DNA of 64,000 nt from CAYMJK01 sp043101635. GTDB taxonomy: Bacteria > Planctomycetota > Phycisphaerae > Phycisphaerales > UBA1924. The position numbers and the translations under genes were made by a program. Under the pieces are notes generated by a model, which saw only the letters and a list, made by a program, of their open reading frames with translations, was not told the DNA's origin and searched no databases. Location: positions 1 through 64,000 of the forward strand of contig JBICIE010000009.1 of the NCBI GenBank assembly GCA_043101635.1, given 5' to 3'. Below, in pieces: positions 29,206 through 37,773 of this stretch; positions within the stretch are counted from its first letter, which is position 1, and each line of letters begins with the position of its first letter.

Positions 29206-29234
29206 GCGCTCGCGTGGGCGCGTGCGCCGGAGGC

Positions 29235-29504
29235 TCAGGACGCGGCCCGGGCCTTCAGGCGGGCACTCAGCCGGCTCTTGCGCCTGGCGGCCTGATTCTT
29301 GTGGATCACGCCCTTCTGGGCCGTACGGTCGATGATCTGTGACGCCTTGCGAAGCGCCTCGTTGGCCTGCTCGACAGAACCCTGGGCCAGGCTCTGATTG
29401 AACTCCTTGATCGCGTTGCGCATGGTCCGCAGGCGCCAGCGGTTGCGGGCGCGGTGGGTCGCGTTCTGGCGGATGCGCTTGCGGGCGGAGTTCGAACTGG
29501 CCAT
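29235..29504 (-). CDS. rpsT: 30S ribosomal protein S20
   Basis: An 89-residue basic helical protein that binds 16S rRNA early in 30S assembly. It begins MASSNSARKRIRQNATHRAR, the canonical S20 N-terminus, and ends with NQAARRKSRLSARLKARAAS. The ATG at 29504 is preferred over the longer frame to 29585 because S20 always starts this way. Confidence 0.97.
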   Translation of the reverse strand: MASSNSARKRIRQNATHRARNRWRLRTMRNAIKEFNQSLAQGSVEQANEALRKASQIIDRTAQKGVIHKNQAARRKSRLSARLKARAAS

Positions 29505-29690
29505 GTGACGGATGGTTCCTTGTCTCGGGGCATGGGGCCGCTCGGCCCCGGGAGGGAAGTATCGCCCGCCGGAGCACTGAATCAAGTCGCTCGCGCCGGC
29601 GGGGCGCCGCCGAGGCGGGGATCGGCGGGGAGGCAGGGGGCCAGATGCGGGCGGGGCGCCGGCCGGGAGAGCCGAAGCGGTCGCCCGGGA

Positions 29691-29763
29691 AGCCGCCGGA
29701 GGGACTCGAACCCACGACCTGCGGTTTACAAAACCGCTGCTCTACCAACTGAGCTACGGCGGC
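29691..29763 (-). tRNA. tRNA-Thr (anticodon TGT)
   Basis: On the minus strand a 73-nt cloverleaf begins GCCGCCGTAGCTCAGTTGG. The acceptor is GCCGCCG/CGGCGGC, and the anticodon stem GCGGT/ACCGC with loop TTTGTAA gives anticodon TGT. The T-arm contains GGGTTCGAGTCCC. CCA is not encoded. It decodes ACA/ACG. Confidence 0.95.
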
Positions 29764-29835
29764 AGACTCCTGACGGTAGGCCGGATCCGGCCCGGCGCCG
29801 GGGAGTCGAGAGTGGCACAGGCGACACCGAGCGGG

Positions 29836-29864
29836 TTGACAGGCGAGCCCCGCGCGGCTCAGAT
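29836..29864 (+). promoter_or_regulatory. Possible sigma-70-type promoter of the MFS gene
   Basis: TTGACA at 29836-29841 matches the -35 consensus exactly. At 17 nt spacing, TCAGAT (29859-29864) matches the -10 box only at three positions. It lies about 30 nt upstream of the MFS start codon. Weak evidence. Confidence 0.3.
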
Positions 29865-29894
29865 GAGGGCAATTCTGGATGCGGGGGTCCTGTC

Positions 29895-31412
29895 ATGCAG
29901 CCACAGCAGATCCATCCACAGCGGCTCTTCGCCGGCAGTTGCTTCGCCCTGGTCTCGACGTCGGTCGCCTTCGGGGTGATCACGTCGAACATGGACCAGT
30001 TCAAGGAGCACTTCACGCTCAGCAACACCCAGGCAGGGTGGATCGGGGGCGTGACGCTCTGGGGCTTCACGCTGTCGATCTTCGCGCTGGGACCGCTGGT
30101 GGACGCGATGGGCATCAAGCTGCAGATGCGCATCGCGATGCTGTGCCACGCCCTCGGGGTGCTGCTGATGGTCGCGGCGGGCGAGATGCCCCAGCCGGAC
30201 TCGGCGATGGCGTTCGGAGCGCTGTTCGCCGGCGGGCTCTTCATCGCGCTGGGCAACGGCACGGTGGAGGCGGCGTGCAATCCTCTGGTGGCGACGCTGT
30301 ACCCGGACAACAAGACGACCAAGCTCAACCAGTTCCACGTGTGGTTCCCGGGCGGCATCGTCATCGGCGGGCTGATCGCCTTCCTGCTTGACAACACGCT
30401 CTTCAAGGGCGGCGGGCAGGTGGCGGGGCTGTCGGCCTGGCAGGTCAAGCTGCTCGTGGTGCTGATCCCGACGGTGATCTACGGCATTCTGTTTCTTGGG
30501 CAGTCGTTCCCGCGGACGGAGCGTGTGGAATCGGGCGTGACGTTCGGACAGATGTTCCAGGCGGCCCTCAAGCCGCTGTTCATCCTCATGCTGCTGTGCA
30601 TGTGCCTGACGGCCTCGCTGGAACTCGGCCCGGGCCGCTGGATGGGCACGGCGATGAACGAGGTCATGGCGTGGGCGGGAGACAACGCCGGCATCCTGGT
30701 GCTGGTGTACGGCACGGGCCTGATGGCGGTGCTGCGATTCTTCGCCGGCCCGGTGGTGCACCGACTGGCGCCGACGGGCGTGCTGCTGATGTCGGCGGTG
30801 CTGGCGGGCCTGGGGCTGTATCTGCTTTCACTGGTGGACGCCGCGGCGCTGGTGTTCCTGGCGGCGACGGTCTTCTTCGTCGGTGTCTGCTACTTCTGGC
30901 CCACGATGCTCGGCTTCGTGGCCGAGCGCCTGCCGCGGACGGGCGCCCTCGGCCTGGCCCTGATGGGCGGAACCGGAATGGCCTGCGTCGGGCTTGTGAC
31001 CGCCCCGCTGATGGGCGCCATCGGCGACGAGTACGTGCACCGGGAACTTGTCGATCGTCAGGCGCAGGTCGCCCAGGTGCTGCAGGCGTCGGCGCTGCCC
31101 GAGGCCGAGGTGGTCCAGCAGGAACTGGCGACGAGCGGCGCCCTGCCCAAGGGCGCCACCGCCGACGCCATCCGCAGCGTGATCAAGGCGAAGGAATCCG
31201 AGGCGCTGGTTGCCGACGCCAGGGCCATCATCGAGCCCGCCGACGCCCACGGCATGCGCTGGGGTTTCCGATGGACTGCGGTCGGAGCCATCCCGCTAGT
31301 GATCATCTTCGGAGCGCTGTTCGCCTACTACCGCGGCCGCGGCGGGTACAAGGCGGAGCGGCTGGGCGTCCAGACGCCGGAGGCGATTCCGGCGGCCGGC
31401 GCCGCGGACTGA
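29895..31412 (+). CDS. MFS transporter
   Basis: Major facilitator superfamily permease of 505 residues with about twelve hydrophobic helices. The A-loop-like motif after helix 2 reads GPLVDAMGIKLQMRIAM, and the N-terminus resembles the fucose/glucose-type permease group (GVITSNMDQFKEHF). An unusual insertion of about 75 mostly helical polar residues (DRQAQVAQVLQASALPEAEV onward) lies between the last two helices. The substrate cannot be told from sequence. Start ATG 29895; no ribosome site is clear. No co-transcribed partner. Confidence 0.88.
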   Translation: MQPQQIHPQRLFAGSCFALVSTSVAFGVITSNMDQFKEHFTLSNTQAGWIGGVTLWGFTLSIFALGPLVDAMGIKLQMRIAMLCHALGVLLMVAAGEMPQPDSAMAFGALFAGGLFIALGNGTVEAACNPLVATLYPDNKTTKLNQFHVWFPGGIVIGGLIAFLLDNTLFKGGGQVAGLSAWQVKLLVVLIPTVIYGILFLGQSFPRTERVESGVTFGQMFQAALKPLFILMLLCMCLTASLELGPGRWMGTAMNEVMAWAGDNAGILVLVYGTGLMAVLRFFAGPVVHRLAPTGVLLMSAVLAGLGLYLLSLVDAAALVFLAATVFFVGVCYFWPTMLGFVAERLPRTGALGLALMGGTGMACVGLVTAPLMGAIGDEYVHRELVDRQAQVAQVLQASALPEAEVVQQELATSGALPKGATADAIRSVIKAKESEALVADARAIIEPADAHGMRWGFRWTAVGAIPLVIIFGALFAYYRGRGGYKAERLGVQTPEAIPAAGAAD

Positions 31413-31439
31413 CCGGCATGGGCCTGTCGGCGCGGCGCT

Positions 31440-32012
31440 CTACGTCATCTGCACGCGCGGGACGGCCCGCTCGGCGGCGCTGTCGAGTTCGAAGAACGAC
31501 GCCTCGGCGAACCCGAACATCGACGCCACGAGGCTCGTGGGGAACATGCCGCGGAGCTGGTTCATCTCGCGGCAGTTGGCGTTGTAGAAGCGGCGGGAGG
31601 CGGCGATGCGGTCCTCGGTCAGCGCCAACTCCTTCTGAAGCGCCAGGAAGTTCTCGTTGGCCTTCAGGTCCGGATACGCCTCCGCCAGCGCGAAGAGCTT
31701 CGAGAGGCCGAGCATCATCGCGTTCTCATCCACCGCCTGGGACGCCGCCGAGCCGTGATTGGCCCGGGCCTTGTTCCGCAGCTCGATCACCCGCTCCAGC
31801 GTCTCGCGCTCGTGCCGGGCATAGCCCTTGACGGTCTCCACCAGATTCGGGATCAACTCGTAGCGGCGTTTGAGCTCGACGTCGATGTCGGCCCAGCTCT
31901 CCTTGATGTGCTGGCGCAGGCGGACGAAGCGGTTGAACGTCACACCCAGCCAGATGAGAGCCAGCAGCAGTACGCCCCCCACCACCGCCAGCGCAATCAT
32001 CGCGGGGCTCAC
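31440..32012 (-). CDS. lemA: LemA family protein
   Basis: A 190-residue membrane-anchored helical-bundle protein. GTG 32012 follows GGAGG at 7 nt, which selects it over ATG 32000. One N-terminal helix (IALAVVGGVLLLALIWLGV) is followed by the family core VRLRQHIKESWADIDVELKR, RRYELIPNLVETVKGYARHE and the C-terminal YNANCREMNQLRGMFPTSLV. The cellular role of LemA is not settled. It overlaps the preceding gene by 4 nt (GTGA), forming a pair. Confidence 0.93.
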   Translation of the reverse strand: MSPAMIALAVVGGVLLLALIWLGVTFNRFVRLRQHIKESWADIDVELKRRYELIPNLVETVKGYARHERETLERVIELRNKARANHGSAASQAVDENAMMLGLSKLFALAEAYPDLKANENFLALQKELALTEDRIAASRRFYNANCREMNQLRGMFPTSLVASMFGFAEASFFELDSAAERAVPRVQMT

Positions 32013-32716
32013 GCGCTCGCCTCCAGCTGATGCGTCAGGTGATCGGGCCAGCGGTCCATGAACTCGCGCAGCCAGGCCAGCCTTGCCCGGAATTCCGCCG
32101 GCTGCCACCGGCGCGTGCCGTCGACCACGCAGATCCGCCCGTGCTCCATGTCCACGGTCGGCGGATTGCTGGCCAGCAGGAACTCCATCATCTGCGGCGA
32201 GATCAGGTCGTACGCGAACCGCTTGTCGCTGCTCTTGACGCAGAACTTCCTGCTGAACTCACTCGACTCGAAGTCAATATCGTCGAACCCGAAGGCCCCG
32301 GCCAGTTTGTCCATGACGCTCTCGCGCCGGATCAGGACATCCGGCACGCGATCGAACGGCGTGTGCCAGATGATGTAGCTGAACCGGTACGTCACCGTGC
32401 GCGTGCTCTTGCCGCTGCTCTGGGTCTTCTTGTAGCGGAAGTCCCCCATCTTGACCGGGCACTGGCGTCCGTCGACCTCGATCTCGCCCCACATCGTGTT
32501 CATCGCGACGCGGCTGTGCCCGCGCCGGAAGACCTCGAAATGGGCGTACTGCTCATCGTGGCTGGAGTCGCGCGACGGATCGAAGCTGAAGCCCAGTTCC
32601 GAGGCCAGGGCCGCCAGAGCCTGGCGCCGCTTCTTCTCCATCTGGGCGCCGATGACGATCGCAATGATCACGCCGACGATCACCACCAGCACCAGCAGAA
32701 TCTCGCCCCCGGGCAT
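32009..32716 (-). CDS. Membrane-anchored LemA partner, DUF3137-like
   Basis: A 235-residue protein with one N-terminal transmembrane helix (ILLVLVVIVGVIIAIVIGAQ) and a soluble domain containing FEVFRRGHSRVAMNTMWGEI and KFCVKSSDKRFAYDLISPQM. It resembles the DUF3137-type proteins that often sit beside lemA. ATG 32716 is taken; a TTG two codons earlier is possible. Coupled to lemA by a 4-nt overlap, so the products probably act together at the membrane. Confidence 0.7.
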   Translation of the reverse strand: MPGGEILLVLVVIVGVIIAIVIGAQMEKKRRQALAALASELGFSFDPSRDSSHDEQYAHFEVFRRGHSRVAMNTMWGEIEVDGRQCPVKMGDFRYKKTQSSGKSTRTVTYRFSYIIWHTPFDRVPDVLIRRESVMDKLAGAFGFDDIDFESSEFSRKFCVKSSDKRFAYDLISPQMMEFLLASNPPTVDMEHGRICVVDGTRRWQPAEFRARLAWLREFMDRWPDHLTHQLEASA

Positions 32717-32812
32717 GCCCAAGGGTATCGGCGCCGGACGGGCGCCGCCTCAATCGGTTCTGGCCGCCGCGGGTCACAGCAGGCGCCGCCCGGCGCGTAC
32801 GCTTCGCTCCCC

Positions 32813-33292
32813 ATGGCCGGCAAACGGAAGAAATCCCAGACCCCGAAGCGGATCGAGAACCGCCGGGCCCGCTTCGACTACCAGATCACCGACACGCTGG
32901 AGGTCGGCATCGCCCTCATGGGCAGCGAGGTCAAGAGCGTGCGCGACGGCCGGGTCAGCCTGGCCGAGGGCTATGTCACCGCCAGCGAGAACCCGATCGC
33001 CCTGGAACTGCACAGCGTCAACATCGCCGAGTACCCCCCCGCCGGCGCCAACCAGCACGCCCCGACGCGCCTGCGCCGCCTACTCGCCCATAAGCGCGAG
33101 ATCGTCCGCCTCGCCCGGGCCAGCCAGGAGAAGGGCGTGACCATCGTGCCCCTGGCCATGTACTTCCACAACGGGGTCGCCAAGCTGCAGATCGGCCTCG
33201 GCAAGGGACGCGGCAAGACCGACAAGCGACAAGTCATCGCCGAGCGCGAGCACAAGCGCGATATCGACCGGGCCATGAGCCGGAAGATGTGA
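32813..33292 (+). CDS. smpB: tmRNA-binding protein SmpB
   Basis: Delivers tmRNA to stalled ribosomes for trans-translation. The 159 residues show ENRRARFDYQITDTLEVGIA, the core LMGSEVKSVRDGRVSLAEGY, RRLLAHKREI and a C-terminal GKGRGKTDKRQVIAEREHKR tail that enters the mRNA channel. Length and motifs are complete. No ssrA gene is found in the window. Confidence 0.97.
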   Translation: MAGKRKKSQTPKRIENRRARFDYQITDTLEVGIALMGSEVKSVRDGRVSLAEGYVTASENPIALELHSVNIAEYPPAGANQHAPTRLRRLLAHKREIVRLARASQEKGVTIVPLAMYFHNGVAKLQIGLGKGRGKTDKRQVIAEREHKRDIDRAMSRKM

Positions 33293-33302
33293 CCGGGTCG
33301 GC

Positions 33303-34322
33303 TCAGCCGACGAGGTCGGCCAGCCCCGGGAAACCCGCAACCCGCTCGATCACCCAGTACATTGCGACGGCGCCGATGAGGTACGCCGGCGCCAGCACGA
33401 GGCGGGGCGGCTTCTCGACCGGGAGCTTCCGCAGACCGGCCCAGAGGATCATGACCGCACCGATGAACATCAACTGCCCGATCTCCACGCCGACATTGAA
33501 CTGCAGCAGCGCCAGCGGAATCGCGTTGTGCGGCAGCCCGACCTCGCGCAGCGCCCCCGCAAAGCCCAGCCCGTGCAGCAGCCCGAAGGTGAAGGCGACG
33601 ACCCACGGCCACCGCTCCGCCAACCCCGGCCGCCCCTGGCTGCTGTGGACGATCTCCGCAGCCACGAACACGATGCTCAACGCGATGATCGCCTCGACAG
33701 GCGCCGGCGGAACCTGCACGACCCCGAGCGTCGCCAGGGCGAGCGTCACGCTGTGGGCGAGCGTGAACGCCGTCACCGTTCCGGTGATCCGTTTCCAGCC
33801 CTTGACCAGCAGCAGCAGCGCCAACACGAACAGCAGGTGATCGATCCCCAGCAGGATGTGCTCAACGCCGAGCACGAGGTAGGTCCAGGCGACATCCCAT
33901 GGACCCGGGGACGCGACCACGGTGACTGATGGCGCTGTTGGCGTCAGGCGGACAACCTGGGTCGAGCCATCGAGGCGCTCGATGCGCACGAGCACATCGG
34001 TCAGCATCGTCTGGAGCCCGTCGATGTGAATCTCACCCCCAACCAGCCCGTCGGCCTCGCGCACGCTCCAGCGCTCGATGTAGGCGTCGCCGGAGAACAT
34101 CGCACGCGGCTCCGACAGTTGCTCGCACGACTCCGGCATCCGCACGTACAGGCCAAGGCGCAGGTCGCCCCGGGCCGGGACCTTCCACAGTACATCGAAC
34201 GTGTCCGGCGCTGTCTGACGCAGTTCCAGATACGCCGGGCGGACTTCGTGTGCGCGGGCAAGCCCAGGCGCTGCACAGATCAGCAGCAGCGCACACACGA
34301 GCCGGACGACGCAGCCGGTCAT
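33303..34322 (-). CDS. HupE/UreJ-type membrane protein
   Basis: A 339-residue protein. The signal peptide ends near GLARAHEVRPAYLEL; a periplasmic beta-domain of about 150 residues follows. The C-terminal half holds six or so helices with the HupE/UreJ_2 signature: VLGVEHILLGIDHLLFVLAL, TLAHSVTLALATL and FTFGLLHGLGFAGALREVGL. The His residues in these helices suggest metal (nickel/cobalt-type) handling, but the function of this subfamily is unproven. ATG 34322 overlaps the PPIase stop by 4 nt, so it is the last gene of the DUF3604-PPIase-HupE unit. Confidence 0.88.
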   Translation of the reverse strand: MTGCVVRLVCALLLICAAPGLARAHEVRPAYLELRQTAPDTFDVLWKVPARGDLRLGLYVRMPESCEQLSEPRAMFSGDAYIERWSVREADGLVGGEIHIDGLQTMLTDVLVRIERLDGSTQVVRLTPTAPSVTVVASPGPWDVAWTYLVLGVEHILLGIDHLLFVLALLLLVKGWKRITGTVTAFTLAHSVTLALATLGVVQVPPAPVEAIIALSIVFVAAEIVHSSQGRPGLAERWPWVVAFTFGLLHGLGFAGALREVGLPHNAIPLALLQFNVGVEIGQLMFIGAVMILWAGLRKLPVEKPPRLVLAPAYLIGAVAMYWVIERVAGFPGLADLVG

Positions 34323-35176
34323 CGCGCCTCGCCCGCGCTTGCGCCCTGCGGCCACGCGATGGTCACGTCGTAGCGGGCCACCAGATCCGCGTAGAACTGC
34401 TCGATAGCCTCCAGCCGCCGGGCGTTGGCCCACTCGCGCTGGACGAGGTCGCGGATCTCGGCAAGCTCGGGCAGTCGCTCGGCCTGCTTGCGGTCCCGAC
34501 GCACGCGGTGGGCCCCGTAACCGGAAGCGACCGGGCCGTGCCAGGCGCCTGGCTCAAGCTGCGCGATCGCCGCGGCGAACCCGGCGCCGAACAGTGCGGA
34601 GACCTGTCGCGTCGTGACATCCGCGTAGGCGTGCTCCAGCAGGATGCGGTCGCCGAGCGTGCTCGCATCGATCGACCGATCGTCCTCGAGGGCGATCAGC
34701 AGATCGCGGGCGTCGGCCTCCAGATCCGGCCGCTGCTCGGGGTTCAGGTAGATCTGCCGGAAGCTGACGATCGGATCCTGCCGGAATGCGTCCGGGTTGG
34801 CCTCCAGATACGCCTGCAACTCGGCCTCCGTCGGCTCGAACTGGCGGGCCACATCCTCGGCGATGAAGTCGAGCTTCTGTCGGATGCGCCGCCGAATCAC
34901 CGTGTCATCGGTATCCAGTCCGAACGCCATGCCCTCGCGATACGCCGCCTCCTCGCGTACGTAGTCCGCGATGAGGCCTTCCAGTTCCTGGCGCGTCGGC
35001 GGCCGCTGCCACGTGCGGGCAAACAGCGCGGCAAGATGCTCGATCTTGCCAGCGGTGACGATGATCTGGTCATCACGCGGGGCGCCTTCAGGCCCTGAGA
35101 GCAGCGAGAAGACCACGAAGAGTGCGGCGCCCAGCGCCAGAAAGTGGACCAGGGGTTCTCTGAGCAGGCCCTTCAT
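34319..35176 (-). CDS. Membrane-anchored parvulin-type peptidyl-prolyl isomerase
   Basis: A 285-residue protein with an N-terminal membrane anchor (FLALGAALFVVFSLL), a SurA/PpiC-like helical chaperone region (LEGLIADYVREEAAYREGMA, TEAELQAYLEANPDAFRQ) and a degenerate rotamase domain (VSFRQIYLNPEQRPD through GPVASGYGAHRVRR). The GPVxSxYGxHxV signature of parvulins is recognisable. It probably folds an exported partner, likely one of its neighbours: DUF3604 upstream (14 nt gap) and HupE-type downstream (overlap). Confidence 0.85.
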   Translation of the reverse strand: MKGLLREPLVHFLALGAALFVVFSLLSGPEGAPRDDQIIVTAGKIEHLAALFARTWQRPPTRQELEGLIADYVREEAAYREGMAFGLDTDDTVIRRRIRQKLDFIAEDVARQFEPTEAELQAYLEANPDAFRQDPIVSFRQIYLNPEQRPDLEADARDLLIALEDDRSIDASTLGDRILLEHAYADVTTRQVSALFGAGFAAAIAQLEPGAWHGPVASGYGAHRVRRDRKQAERLPELAEIRDLVQREWANARRLEAIEQFYADLVARYDVTIAWPQGASAGEAR

Positions 35177-35190
35177 CGGTCAGTCGCGGC

Positions 35191-37131
35191 TCATGGCGTG
35201 TACCAGATCGGGCTGGTATACGCCCGCTCCTGCAGCGTCATGCGCGTGCCCGGCAGCGGCTGGATGCCGAAACGCGCTGCGTCATAGGCCGTCCAGCGCG
35301 GCGTCGGGATCTCCAGCACCCGCGCGTAGTAGAAGGCCCGCTCTGCCGGGTCGAAATCCGGGTCCGTCCACACCGCGATCAGCTCCGGATCGCCGATCGT
35401 GTTCGTCCATGTCGCATGCTCGACATCCACGGTGCTGCCCACCGGCGGCAGCTTGCCGTCGGCGCCTGGCGTGCGACGGTCGGCGTCCCCCCAGGCAACG
35501 TCGTACACCTTCTCCTGAAGCTGGCCGCCCGCGTCCAGCCAGCCCTTGACGATCTGGATGCGGTCAAGATTCGCCCCGATGGGGTCCTTCAGCGCCGCCA
35601 CCAGGAAGCTCGGCGCCTTGGCATCCGGGGCGCCGCCCAGGTCCCCACCCATCGGCACACCCTTGCCGTAGCCGATGGACGCCGGCAGCCGATGCCCCGC
35701 GTCCTCCGGCGCAAAGTCCCAGCCCCCGAAAAATCGCACGATCATCCGCGTGCCCGTCGTGGCGTACGTTTCGCGCCGCTGCATCGCATCGAAGATCGCC
35801 TCGCGCGTGTTTTCCGTCGCCCACACCGCCGCGTACCCCGACGAGCCGACTTCCCAGTCTTTGATCGTGACGCCAGTGTCCTTGTTGTCCACGAACGTCG
35901 CCGTCAGACGCTCCGGGCTCGGCTCCTGCGGCGTGGTCTTGCCGAAGAAGTTGTCCTCCTCCATCGCCGCCAGCCCCGTGTGGGCGTCGCTCGAGCCAAT
36001 CAGCCCGAACTTGTACGGGTTGGTCCCGAACTGGTCCTCGAGCTTGAGCCCCAGCTTCAGGCCCGAGCGGGCGTACTCATGCTGCAGCATGTCCGGCGTC
36101 TTGGGAACGCTGCCATCGAGGTTGCCCTTGTCCCACGTCTCGAAGTCGGCAAACTCGTCGTTGGGAGACAGGTTCGGGTGCGCCTCGCCATCGCCCTTGG
36201 TCTGCGTCGCCTCGTATAGCCGCTCCCACTTCTCCCGCGTCTCGACGTACGTCCGGTCGAGCTTCTTGCCGAACGCCTCCACCAGCGGGAACATCAGCCC
36301 GTTGGACAGGTTCCCGTTGTGCGCGATCGCCAGCACATCCCCGCCCGTCTTGTCCTCGTACGCCTGCATCCACTTCCACAGGTCGACCGGGTTGTCGCTG
36401 CCGTAGGGCGGATACACGGTGAACGGCTCCACCTGGCTGGCCTTGCTCGCGCCATCCCGGAAGATCACGTTGCGGTGCAGGTTGTTGCCGCCGGTGTTGC
36501 TCGTCCATTCGTAACCGATGAACGCCGTGAAGCGCCCCGGCTCGTTAAACTCCTCGGCGGCGTCGATCGTCGATTTCCACGCGCCCTTGTAACCGACCGT
36601 TCCCGGAAAGTACATCAGATCCTTCGGGAACGTGCCGTGCGAGAACGCCACGATGATCTCGATCGCCGCGTCGGCCCCGTTGCCGCTCTGGATCATGTCG
36701 TACCACTTCTTGCCGGTCGCGTCGGCCAGCACCTCCGGCTTGCCCGCGAACAGGTCGGGAAAGAAGCCCATGTTGTCGGAGTGATCGGCCACGACCAGGA
36801 AGTCCAGCGGACGCGACAGCTTTACCGGCTGACCGCTCGAGGCCGTCACCTGCTCCCCGCGGGCGAAGCGGTACGCGTCCCGCGGCGTCAGCCGGGCGCC
36901 GAACGCCCCCGCGTCCATCGAAAAAGCCGTGTGGAGATGCGTATCTCCGAAATACGGGCGCGTGGGGAAGCTCCGGCCGGCGTAGGGCGAGTACGGCGGC
37001 TTGGTCGCGTGGACCCGCTCGGCCTCCTTCTGGTCGAGATGCCCTGCATCCTGAGCCAGTCCGAACCCGGGCGCCGCCAGCCCAGCCACCAGCGCCGTGA
37101 CCACCCGACGTCCGACCATTCGAATGCACAT
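35191..37131 (-). CDS. Secreted DUF3604 family protein
   Basis: A 646-residue exported protein. ATG 37131 has GGGAGAG 5 nt upstream and starts the signal peptide MCIRMVGRRVVTALVAGLAA, cut near GLAQ. The body has the DUF3604 hallmarks, including a PHP-like metal site: YFGDTHLHTAFSMDAGAFGA, FLVVADHSDNMGFF, AIAHNGNLSNG and GLIGSSDAHTGL. These His/Asp sets suggest a metal-dependent hydrolase, but no substrate is known. It is first in the three-gene unit with the parvulin and the HupE-like protein. Confidence 0.9.
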   Translation of the reverse strand: MCIRMVGRRVVTALVAGLAAPGFGLAQDAGHLDQKEAERVHATKPPYSPYAGRSFPTRPYFGDTHLHTAFSMDAGAFGARLTPRDAYRFARGEQVTASSGQPVKLSRPLDFLVVADHSDNMGFFPDLFAGKPEVLADATGKKWYDMIQSGNGADAAIEIIVAFSHGTFPKDLMYFPGTVGYKGAWKSTIDAAEEFNEPGRFTAFIGYEWTSNTGGNNLHRNVIFRDGASKASQVEPFTVYPPYGSDNPVDLWKWMQAYEDKTGGDVLAIAHNGNLSNGLMFPLVEAFGKKLDRTYVETREKWERLYEATQTKGDGEAHPNLSPNDEFADFETWDKGNLDGSVPKTPDMLQHEYARSGLKLGLKLEDQFGTNPYKFGLIGSSDAHTGLAAMEEDNFFGKTTPQEPSPERLTATFVDNKDTGVTIKDWEVGSSGYAAVWATENTREAIFDAMQRRETYATTGTRMIVRFFGGWDFAPEDAGHRLPASIGYGKGVPMGGDLGGAPDAKAPSFLVAALKDPIGANLDRIQIVKGWLDAGGQLQEKVYDVAWGDADRRTPGADGKLPPVGSTVDVEHATWTNTIGDPELIAVWTDPDFDPAERAFYYARVLEIPTPRWTAYDAARFGIQPLPGTRMTLQERAYTSPIWYTP

Positions 37132-37202
37132 GACATCTCTCCCCATCGAAGTGCGCGACGCGGTCATCGCGCTTTCCAGCATGCGTGCCGAGAGCGACCC
37201 CC

Positions 37203-37664
37203 TCAGGCCGGCCGCTGCGGCAGTGTCCCCGCCATCCGCTCGTTGCGGTGCTTGATCATGCGCAGCGCCAATTGCGCCCGATCCCGCTGGCGGTTGATCC
37301 GGGCCTGCTCCCCGGCGGGATCCGGATGATCGTGCGGCACGGTGCGAGCCTCCGCCTCGGCAAGCTCGGCCTTGGCGTCCGCTTCATCAAGCTCGGTGTC
37401 CTCGGCCGCGCTGGTCGCCAGGACCCGCACCCCCGACTCGCTGACCTGGGCGAACCCGTCCTCGACCAGGAACAACCGGCTGCCCTTGCCCGGCAGATCC
37501 ACCCGCAACTGCCCCAGCCCGAGCTTGGCCACGATCGGCGCCCGGTGCGGCAGCACGCCGAACAGGCCGTCATGAGCCGGGATCTGGGCGTGCGAGACCG
37601 GCTCGTCCACCAACACGCCATCAGGCGTGATCACCTTGCAGGGGATCGTCTTGACTTCGCTCAC
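37203..37664 (-). CDS. atpC: F-type ATP synthase epsilon subunit, isolated gene
   Basis: A 153-residue protein with the epsilon-subunit beta-sandwich (CKVITPDGVLVDEPVSHAQI, PAHDGLFGVLPHRAPIVAKL) and a C-terminal two-helix region (LDEADAKAELAEAEART onward). GTG 37664 has GGAG at 6 nt. Epsilon normally follows atpD, but here it stands alone between DUF3604 (71 nt downstream) and a divergent permease, with no other ATP synthase subunit in the window. The C-terminal part, about 30 residues beyond the usual end, is highly charged. It could be the genome's only epsilon gene, displaced, or a second copy. Confidence 0.9.
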   Translation of the reverse strand: MSEVKTIPCKVITPDGVLVDEPVSHAQIPAHDGLFGVLPHRAPIVAKLGLGQLRVDLPGKGSRLFLVEDGFAQVSESGVRVLATSAAEDTELDEADAKAELAEAEARTVPHDHPDPAGEQARINRQRDRAQLALRMIKHRNERMAGTLPQRPA

Positions 37665-37773
37665 GGGGGGCTCCGACAGGTCTGGGAAGGGGCCTCGATG
37701 GTAGGTCGGGACGCCGGCCAGGTCACTGGCCCGGCCGCGCGCTGTCGCGCTCGGCAGGCGGTACGCTCCCCGG

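Noticed and set aside
37665..37773. Cobalamin riboswitch before the FecCD permease
   Set aside because: Only 109 nt separate the two divergent starts, and no B12-box-like conserved core was recognised.
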